Shown in pieces: positions 58,425 to 64,000 of a DNA stretch of 64,000 nucleotides. Each line of letters begins with the position of its first letter. The stretch's first letter is position 1. The notes beneath the pieces were generated by a model. That model had not been told where the DNA came from. It worked only from the letters and a program-made list of their open reading frames with translations, and made no database searches. Origin of the DNA: Piscinibacter sp. (lineage in GTDB: Bacteria; Pseudomonadota; Gammaproteobacteria; Burkholderiales; Burkholderiaceae_C); contig JAHBZL010000003.1 in assembly GCA_019635485.1 (NCBI GenBank), positions 1 through 64,000 of the forward strand, given 5' to 3'. The position numbers and the translations under genes are program-made.

Positions 58425-58919
58425 ATGGGCAGCAGTCAGAAATTCATCGCGCGCAACCGTGCGCCGCGTGTCCAGATCGAGTACGACGTCGAGTTGTACG
58501 GCGCCGAGAAGAAGGTGCAGTTGCCCTTCGTGATGGGCGTGATGTCCGATCTGTCCGGCAAGCCCGCGGAGGCGCTGCCGGCGGTCGCCGACCGCAAGTT
58601 CCTCGAGATCGACGTGGACAACTTCGACTCGCGGCTGAAGTCGATGAAGCCGCGTGTGGCCTTCGCCGTGCCCAACACGCTGACCGGCGAGGGCAACCTG
58701 TCGGTGGACGTCACCTTCGAGAGCATGGACGACTTCTCGCCGGCCGCGGTGGCGCGCAAGGTCGAGGGGCTGAACAAGCTGCTCGAAGCGCGTCAGCAGC
58801 TGTCCAACCTGATCACGTACATGGACGGCAAGTCCGGCGCGGAAGAGCTGATCGCGAAGGTTCTCGCCGACCCGGCGCTGCTCGCGTCGCTGACGGCCGA
58901 GGCGAAACCGCAGGAATGA
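58425..58919 (+). CDS. tssB: T6SS contractile sheath small subunit TssB (VipA)
   Basis: 164 residues. The N-terminal KFIARNRAPRVQIEYDVELY and LPFVMGVMSDLSGKPAEALP are hallmarks, followed by FLEIDVDNFDSRLKSMKPRV and the helical YMDGKSGAEELIAKVLADPA. Heterodimers with TssC polymerise into the sheath that propels the Hcp tube. GAGGAG precedes the ATG. TagJ, encoded downstream, is known in other systems to bind the N-terminus of TssB. Confidence 0.97.
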   Translation: MGSSQKFIARNRAPRVQIEYDVELYGAEKKVQLPFVMGVMSDLSGKPAEALPAVADRKFLEIDVDNFDSRLKSMKPRVAFAVPNTLTGEGNLSVDVTFESMDDFSPAAVARKVEGLNKLLEARQQLSNLITYMDGKSGAEELIAKVLADPALLASLTAEAKPQE

Positions 58920-58952
58920 TGCCCACGCGAACCCTGAACCGGAGCAACTCGA

Positions 58953-60446
58953 ATGGCTGAACTCGAAAGACAAGGTTCCGCACTCGCGGGCGTCACGCTC
59001 GAGGGCAATGACTTCTCGGCGCTGCTGAAGAAGGAATTCAAGCCCAAGACCGACGAAGCCAAGAGCGCGGTCGAGCAGGCGGTGCAGACGCTCGCGCAGC
59101 AGGCGCTGGCCAACACCAACGTGCTCTCCAGCGATGCGATCCGCAGCATCGAGGCGATGATCGCCGCGCTGGACAAGAAGCTCACGGAGCAGGTCAACCT
59201 GATCATCCACCACGAGGACTTCCAGAAGCTGGAGTCGTCCTGGCGCGGCCTGCACTACCTCGTCAACAACACCGAGACCGACGAGCAGCTGAAGATCCGC
59301 GTGCTCAACGTCTCGAAGCAGGATCTCGGCAAGACGCTGAAGCGCTTCAAGGGCACGGCCTGGGACCAGTCGCCGCTGTTCAAGAAACTCTACGAAGAGG
59401 AGTACGGCCAGTTCGGCGGCGAGCCCTACGGCTGCCTGGTCGGTGACTACCACTTCGACCACACCCCGCCGGACGTCGAACTGCTCGGCGAGATGGCCAA
59501 GGTCGCCGCCGCCGCGCACGCGCCCTTCGTCACCGGGGCGGCTCCCTCGGTGATGCAGATGGAGTCCTGGCAGGAACTCGCCAATCCGCGCGACCTGACC
59601 AAGATCTTCACGACGCCCGAGTACGCGGCCTGGCGCTCGCTGCGTGAATCCGACGATGCACGCTACCTCGCGATGTGCATGCCGCGCTTCCTCTCGCGCC
59701 TGCCGTACGGGGCCAAGACCAACCCGGTCGACGAATTCGCGTTCGAGGAAGACACCGAGGGCTCGGACCACGGCAAGTACACCTGGTCCAACGCGGCCTA
59801 TGCGATGGCCGCGAACATCAACCGCTCATTCAAGCAGTTCGGCTGGTGTTCGCGCATCCGCGGCATCGAGTCGGGGGGTGCGGTGGAGAACCTGCCGACG
59901 CATACTTTCCCGACCGATGACGGTGGTGTCGACATGAAGTGCCCGACGGAGATCGCGATCTCCGACCGGCGCGAGGCCGAACTCTCGAAGAACGGCTTCC
60001 TGTCGATGATCCACCGGAAGAATTCCGACTTCGCCGCGTTCATCAGCGGCCAGTCGCTGCAGAAGCCGCAGGAGTACGACGATCCGGATGCGTCGGCCAA
60101 TGCAGCCCTCGCGGCCCGGCTTCCGTATCTGTTCGCATGCAACCGATTCGCCCACTACCTGAAGTGCATCGTCCGCGACAAGGTCGGTTCCTTCCGGTCG
60201 CGCGACTCGATGCAGGACTGGCTGAACGAATGGATCCTCAAGTACGTCGACGGGGACCCGCTGAACTCGAGCGAGGAGACCAAGGCGCGCCGGCCGCTGG
60301 CGGCCGCGCAGGTGGAAGTCGAGGAGATCGAGGGCCAGCCGGGCTACTACCAGTCCAAGTTCTATCTGAAACCGCACTACCAGCTCGAGGGCCTGACGGT
60401 GTCCTTGCGACTGGTGTCCAAGCTACCGTCGGAGAAGTCCGCGTGA
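58953..60446 (+). CDS. tssC: T6SS contractile sheath large subunit TssC (VipB)
   Basis: 497 residues, normal length. Key segments: FQKLESSWRGLHYLVNNTET, FKGTAWDQSPLFKKLYEEEY, GQFGGEPYGCLVGDYHFDHT, then ILKYVDGDPLNSSEETKARR and the C-terminal YYQSKFYLKPHYQLEGLTVS. The last is the strand completing the sheath handshake. GGAG 8 bases upstream sets the start. 43 bases separate it from hcp. Confidence 0.98.
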   Translation: MAELERQGSALAGVTLEGNDFSALLKKEFKPKTDEAKSAVEQAVQTLAQQALANTNVLSSDAIRSIEAMIAALDKKLTEQVNLIIHHEDFQKLESSWRGLHYLVNNTETDEQLKIRVLNVSKQDLGKTLKRFKGTAWDQSPLFKKLYEEEYGQFGGEPYGCLVGDYHFDHTPPDVELLGEMAKVAAAAHAPFVTGAAPSVMQMESWQELANPRDLTKIFTTPEYAAWRSLRESDDARYLAMCMPRFLSRLPYGAKTNPVDEFAFEEDTEGSDHGKYTWSNAAYAMAANINRSFKQFGWCSRIRGIESGGAVENLPTHTFPTDDGGVDMKCPTEIAISDRREAELSKNGFLSMIHRKNSDFAAFISGQSLQKPQEYDDPDASANAALAARLPYLFACNRFAHYLKCIVRDKVGSFRSRDSMQDWLNEWILKYVDGDPLNSSEETKARRPLAAAQVEVEEIEGQPGYYQSKFYLKPHYQLEGLTVSLRLVSKLPSEKSA

Positions 60447-60489
60447 TCTGACGCCGCGCGGGGCGTGAACCTGCTAAGGAGATATGTAA

Positions 60490-60990
60490 ATGGCTGTCAA
60501 TGCGTTCCTGACTTTCTTCGACAAGGCCGATGGCGAGTCGATCCAGAAGGGCAAGGAGAAGTGGATCGAGATCCAGGGCTGGGACTGGGAAATCGAGGCC
60601 GAGACGAGCTGGACCAAGGGCGGCGGCGCCTCGGTCGGCAAGCCCAACCCCGGCAAGATGAACTGGGAGCACTACTTCGACACCTCGTCGACGGTGATCA
60701 TGGGCTACATCTGCTGCGGCAAGGCCTTCCCGAAGGTCGAGCTGCAGATGATGAAGACCACCGGCAGCGCGACGCCGGAGACCTACTTCTCGATGGTGAT
60801 GGAAGGCGCGTTCATCACGAAGGTCAGCAACAGCGGCACGGAAGAAGGCAACGTGACGCAGAAGGTCGAGATGGTCTTCAAGACCGTCAAGATCGAGTAC
60901 AAGCCGCAGGACAACAAGACCGGCAAGCTCGGCGCGGTCAAGACCTACAACTGGGACATCCCGGCAGGCATCGCCAACCCGTCGTCCTGA
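60490..60990 (+). CDS. hcp: T6SS tube protein Hcp
   Basis: 166 residues forming hexameric rings of the inner tube. Starts MAVNAFLTFFDKADGESIQK; WIEIQGWDWEIEAETSW and MVMEGAFITKVSNSGTEEGN are family-typical, and it ends TYNWDIPAGIANPSS. TAAGGAGATAT lies 5 bases upstream, the strongest ribosome-binding site in this operon, consistent with Hcp being made in large amounts. An attenuator-like hairpin follows 17 bases after the stop. A close paralogue lies at 35915-36424. Confidence 0.96.
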   Translation: MAVNAFLTFFDKADGESIQKGKEKWIEIQGWDWEIEAETSWTKGGGASVGKPNPGKMNWEHYFDTSSTVIMGYICCGKAFPKVELQMMKTTGSATPETYFSMVMEGAFITKVSNSGTEEGNVTQKVEMVFKTVKIEYKPQDNKTGKLGAVKTYNWDIPAGIANPSS

Positions 60991-61007
60991 TCGTTCGCGG
61001 TTCGCCG

Positions 61008-61038
61008 GCGCTGCCCGCGCGCGAGCGCCGGGCAGCGC
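61008..61038 (+). terminator. attenuator-like hairpin downstream of hcp
   Basis: GCGCTGCCC (61008-61016) and GGGCAGCGC (61030-61038) pair perfectly around 13 bases that contain a further GC self-pairing; TTT follows, then CC. This looks like a weak intrinsic terminator allowing partial read-through to the second and third Hcp-like genes. Confidence 0.6.
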
Positions 61039-61075
61039 TTTCCAGCCCCTTTGGATACGCCTCGAGATCGCATTC

Positions 61076-61618
61076 ATGTCCGGGTCGAACATCTTTCTGC
61101 AACTGATCACGGCCACCGGCCCGGTGGTCGGCGAAGGCCTGCTCGACGGATGGCAGGGGTCGATCGAACTGCGCAACTTCGGCTGGGGCGCGAGCTACGA
61201 GGAAAACGACGCGATCGGGAAGAAGAAGACCGGTCTGGGCGCCGGGCTGATGAAGATGGTCGGCCTGGGCAGTGCCGCGAACTTCAAGATGGAGTCGCTG
61301 ACGTTCCAGAAGCGCTTCGACGTGGCGTCGTCGCAGATCCACTTCTGCCTGGACAACCACCTGAAGGTGGCCAGTGCGTCCATCACCGTTCTGCACATCA
61401 AGCATGGCGGGCGGGCGGTCCACCAGCCGGGCTTCGTGCTGCTGGCCACCGACGGCTACATCACGGCGGTGGACATCAAGGCGCAGTCGGACGGTCTGTC
61501 CACCGAACTCGTCGAGGACGTCACGCTGGAGTTCAAGAACATCACGATGACGTACCTGAAGAAGGCCGGCAAGGACAACGTGCCGACCGCGCCGTTCGTC
61601 TACTCCACTCCGAGCTAG
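61076..61618 (+). CDS. Hcp-like protein 2 (short loop insertion)
   Basis: 180 residues with Hcp fold features: MSGSNIFLQLITATGPVVGE at the start, GWQGSIELRNFGWGASY (first sheet), FKMESLTFQKRFDVASSQIH and VEDVTLEFKNITMTYLKKAG (last strands). Compared with Hcp, residues about 45-69 (NDAIGKKKTGLGAGLMKMVG and following) are an insertion in the extended loop that contacts the next ring in known Hcp structures. The Shine-Dalgarno sequence is weak. It could be a specialised ring, an effector carrier or a chaperone for the third Hcp. Not closely similar to Hcp in primary sequence. Confidence 0.8.
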   Translation: MSGSNIFLQLITATGPVVGEGLLDGWQGSIELRNFGWGASYEENDAIGKKKTGLGAGLMKMVGLGSAANFKMESLTFQKRFDVASSQIHFCLDNHLKVASASITVLHIKHGGRAVHQPGFVLLATDGYITAVDIKAQSDGLSTELVEDVTLEFKNITMTYLKKAGKDNVPTAPFVYSTPS

Positions 61619-61628
61619 TGACGTTCGC

Positions 61629-62483
61629 ATGGATTCCGCCGAGATTTACCTGAGTCTGCTGCGCCCGGGCATGGGCCCTTCGCCGGTCGGTGCGCCGGTG
61701 ATCGGCGAGGCGGTCTGCAACGGCTTCGAGGGCCAGATCGAGATCTCGACCTGGGACTGGAAGCTGCACACGCCGGAAGAAGCGCGCGACACCAGCGGGG
61801 GCGGCACAGGCGGTGCGGCGACGGCCGGTGCGGCCGCCGGTGGGGCCGCCAGCGTGACCAGCAAGGTCAACACCGCCCAGAACAAGGCCAACCAGAAGGT
61901 CTCGTCGCTGACGCGCGAGATGACCGAGCTGACCAGCAAGGCCAAGTGGGATGCGCTCGCGCCGGGCGTGCGCGAGCGCAAGATCCGCGACTTCTTCGAG
62001 AAGCAGGCCAAGCTGGAGGTCGGCCAGGCCCGCGACCAGGCCCAGGCCGAGCAGCGCGCGGCGGGTGCCGCCGATGGCGGCGGTGACCAGGCCGGTGGCG
62101 GGCAGACCAACCGCAACTACGAATTCACGTTCAGCAAGCGCGTCGACATCGCGACCACGCAGATGCTGAACTCGATGAAGGCCGGCGACATCTTCCCGAC
62201 CGGCGTGCTCACCGTCCATCAGCGCTCGTCGAACGCCGGCCTCAGTCTCGTCGTGACGGTGCAGAAGGTGCGCCTGACCGACTACACGCTGAAGGTCGAC
62301 ACGACCGAGACGATGACCGACATGACCGAGGAGTGGACGGCCCGCTTCGAGGCGCTGGCCTACGTCTACAAGAACCGGCGTACGATCGACAAGACCGAGG
62401 ACATCGGCCAGGCGGCCGCGAAGGTGGCATCGCAGGGCACGGTGCGGGTGTTCACGATGAAGAACATCGGCCTGCCTTTCTGA
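61629..62483 (+). CDS. Hcp-like protein 3 with ~110-residue insertion
   Basis: 284 residues. Residues 1-49 (EIYLSLLRPGMGPSPVGAPV, then EGQIEISTWDWKLH) and 164-250 (YEFTFSKRVDIATTQMLNSM, VQKVRLTDYTLKVDTTETMT, WTARFEALAYVYKNR) match the two halves of the Hcp fold. Between them is an inserted segment of about 110 residues: a Gly/Ala-rich linker, a charged helix (KVNTAQNKANQKVSSLTREM and EKQAKLEVGQARDQAQAEQR), then another Gly-rich linker. A C-terminal extension follows residue 250. The gene starts 10 bases after Hcp-like 2, suggesting coupled synthesis. Confidence 0.8.
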   Translation: MDSAEIYLSLLRPGMGPSPVGAPVIGEAVCNGFEGQIEISTWDWKLHTPEEARDTSGGGTGGAATAGAAAGGAASVTSKVNTAQNKANQKVSSLTREMTELTSKAKWDALAPGVRERKIRDFFEKQAKLEVGQARDQAQAEQRAAGAADGGGDQAGGGQTNRNYEFTFSKRVDIATTQMLNSMKAGDIFPTGVLTVHQRSSNAGLSLVVTVQKVRLTDYTLKVDTTETMTDMTEEWTARFEALAYVYKNRRTIDKTEDIGQAAAKVASQGTVRVFTMKNIGLPF

Positions 62484-62510
62484 GGCCGGCCTCGAGCACG
62501 GGCGTTGCCG

Positions 62511-63095
62511 ATGAACATGACCAACTACCGGGACCTGAGCAGCCTGGCCTCGGATGCTTCGGCCTCGTTCGAATTCGAGTTCTTCTGCGAGGTCACCGGC
62601 GAGACCTGGCGCTCGCCGCGGCGCGCCTACCGGCGCGGGCAACTGAACAGCATCGTCTCCAAGCTCACCTTCTGGTTCAACGACCTGCATGGCCTGAGCC
62701 GCGGGACGGAGTACCTCGCCGAGGCGGGCGCGAAGAAGGCCAAGGCGGCCGCCTTCGTCGAGGCCCAGGATCTCGCGGCCGAGCGCTTCCGGCGCTGCGA
62801 GAGCTGCAGCAAGTGGGTCATCCTGTCGGCGTTCGACGAGAACACCGGCCGCTGCGTCAAGTGCCGCTCGCAGGGCGGTGGCTCGCACTACGGTTCGGCG
62901 TATGCCGAGGAAAGCCACGAGCAGGCGGACGGCGGGGGTGCGGTCTGCCCGAACTGCCAGACGCCGTCGCAGGGCGGCCGCTTCTGCCACGAGTGCGGCT
63001 TCGACATGGCCAGCGCCTTCAAGTCGTGTCCCGGCTGCGGTGCGACGATGCCGAGGCAGGCGCGTTTCTGCACCGACTGCGGCCACGGCTTCTGA
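62511..63095 (+). CDS. triple zinc-ribbon protein in the T6SS operon
   Basis: 194 residues, soluble. Residues 1-92 form an uncharacterised domain (FEFEFFCEVTGETWRSPRRA, FNDLHGLSRGTEYLAEAGAK). Three zinc-binding modules follow: Cys96/99/115/118, Cys146/149/159/162 (CPNCQTPSQGGRFCHECG) and Cys173/176/187/190 (CPGCGATMPRQARFCTDCG). Double or triple zinc ribbons usually mediate protein or nucleic-acid contacts. I know of no core T6SS component of this kind, so it may be an accessory factor for the Hcp paralogues. The ATG at 62511 is used; a TTG two codons upstream is also possible. Confidence 0.85.
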   Translation: MNMTNYRDLSSLASDASASFEFEFFCEVTGETWRSPRRAYRRGQLNSIVSKLTFWFNDLHGLSRGTEYLAEAGAKKAKAAAFVEAQDLAAERFRRCESCSKWVILSAFDENTGRCVKCRSQGGGSHYGSAYAEESHEQADGGGAVCPNCQTPSQGGRFCHECGFDMASAFKSCPGCGATMPRQARFCTDCGHGF

Positions 63096-63162
63096 CACGT
63101 GCGGCGTCCATGAACGCACGCCATCCCCGAAACCTCTCCCAGTGCCCTTCGGAGCTGCAGCC

Positions 63163-64000
63163 ATGCCCGACCCGCGAGAAGACGCCGAGCTGAGCCTGCG
63201 CGAAGGCGACCCGCGGGCCGCCCTGGCGCGTCTGACGGAGGCCGTGAAGGCCAAGCCGGCCGACGCCAACCTGCGGATCTTCCTGGCCCAGTTGCTGTGC
63301 GTGCTCGGCCAGTGGGAGCGCGCGCACACGCAGCTGAACGTGGTGGCGGGCATGGACAAGCTGGCGATTCCGATGCGCGAGACGGTCGGCCATGCGATCC
63401 GCTGCGAACTGCTGCGCGCCGAGGTGTTCGCCGGCAAACGCACGCCGATGGTGTTCGGCCAGCCCGACGAATGGCTCGCGCTGCTGATCGAGTCGCTGCT
63501 GCAGGCCGGACGCGGCGAGGGTGCGCTGGCCACCGACCTGGCGAGCCGCGCCTTCGACGCCGCCCCGGCGACCGGAGGCCGCATCGACGAGCAGCCGTTC
63601 GAATGGCTGGCCGACGGCGACTCCCGCCTCGGCCCGGTGCTCGAGGCCTGCGTGAACGGACGCTACTACTGGGTCCCGTTCGCGCGGCTGGCCCGCGTGA
63701 CCTTCGAGGCCCCGGAAGACCTGCGCGACTGCGTCTGGATGCCGGCGCAGCTGCTGTTTGCCAACGGCGGCGAGACGGTGGCGCTGGTGCCGACGCGCTA
63801 TCCGGGTTCGGAGAGCAGCACCGACGGCAAGATCTGCCTCGCGCGCCGCACCGAGTGGCGCGAGCTCGGCGACGACCGTTACGCGGGGCTGGGCCAGCGT
63901 GTGCTGGTCTCCGACCGCGGCGAGCACGACCTGATGGCGATCCGCCAGATCGAGTTCGACGACACCGGCGAGCCCGAGGCGGCGGCCGGCGACGAGGGGG
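63163..64000 (+). CDS. tagJ: T6SS accessory protein TagJ (ImpE family), partial
   Basis: 279 codons before the window edge, 3' end missing. Family segments are clear: LREGDPRAALARLTEAVKAK, then NLRIFLAQLLCVLGQWERAH and QLNVVAGMDKLAIPMRETVG, and the second domain FEWLADGDSRLGPVLEACVN with GRYYWVPFARLARVTFEAPE. ImpE/TagJ proteins bind the TssB N-terminus and assist sheath turnover. GGAG 9 bases upstream supports the ATG at 63163. The remaining core genes (tssE onward) presumably follow beyond the window. Confidence 0.95.
   Translation, partial: MPDPREDAELSLREGDPRAALARLTEAVKAKPADANLRIFLAQLLCVLGQWERAHTQLNVVAGMDKLAIPMRETVGHAIRCELLRAEVFAGKRTPMVFGQPDEWLALLIESLLQAGRGEGALATDLASRAFDAAPATGGRIDEQPFEWLADGDSRLGPVLEACVNGRYYWVPFARLARVTFEAPEDLRDCVWMPAQLLFANGGETVALVPTRYPGSESSTDGKICLARRTEWRELGDDRYAGLGQRVLVSDRGEHDLMAIRQIEFDDTGEPEAAAGDEG

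Noticed and set aside
63110-63193. A small ATG-started frame in the zinc-ribbon/tagJ gap
   Set aside because: It overlaps tagJ by about 30 bases out of frame and has no stop-start junction or repeat similarity.

Overview
This 64 kb window is high-GC chromosomal DNA from a betaproteobacterium. Gene content and order fit Burkholderiales: bolA/ibaG-murA-hisGDCBHAF, lolB-ispE-tRNA-Gln-prs-rplY-pth, an mlaFEDACB cluster with mlaA between mlaD and mlaC, and msrPQ. I favour the Rubrivivax/Leptothrix/Ideonella side of the order, but the genus is not resolved. No insertion sequence, prophage, integrase, rRNA operon or CRISPR array was seen.

Layout. 1-5.3 kb: tail of a c-type cytochrome, a dctPQM TRAP transporter, and a DeoR regulator divergent from an MFS transporter across an operator-like palindrome. 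5.1-8.4 kb: a YgjV-like membrane protein, a protein resembling eukaryotic RGS domains, a gene-poor stretch with GGGTCC/GGACCC inverted pairs, a TPR protein and a TetR regulator. 8.4-11.9 kb: an ABC-2 exporter, a LapA-like protein and a cation/proton antiporter. 11.9-21.2 kb: bolA, murA and the histidine operon through hisF, then rsmD, coaD and a ferredoxin. 21.1-27.4 kb (minus): pth, rplY, prs, tRNA-Gln, ispE, lolB and a large TPR protein. 27.5-32.4 kb: mutM and the Mla retrograde phospholipid transport genes. 32.3-35.9 kb: msrQ/msrP, a conserved small protein, cytochrome c4 and engB. 35.9-42.8 kb (minus): an orphan Hcp, a type Vd patatin autotransporter, a DUF1631 protein and groESL with a sigma-32/CIRCE promoter. 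43.0-56.9 kb (minus): one operon of TpsB transporter, a 3419-residue TpsA adhesin, a Tat-exported caspase-fold protease and a lipoprotein. 57.2-64 kb (plus): the start of a type VI secretion operon, tssA-tssB-tssC-hcp, two further Hcp-fold genes with growing loop insertions, a triple zinc-ribbon protein and tagJ, which runs off the window.

The most unusual observations are: (1) short mini-cistrons filling intercistronic gaps in the his operon and between lolB and ispE, most starting on the upstream stop codon (ATGA) and ending on the downstream start codon (GTGA or ATGA), with one 66-nt version present twice at 54/66 identity; (2) the two-partner secretion operon carrying its own exported caspase-like protease; (3) the three-Hcp T6SS operon with an attenuator-like hairpin after the first hcp and a zinc-ribbon protein of unknown role; (4) a bacterial RGS-like protein.
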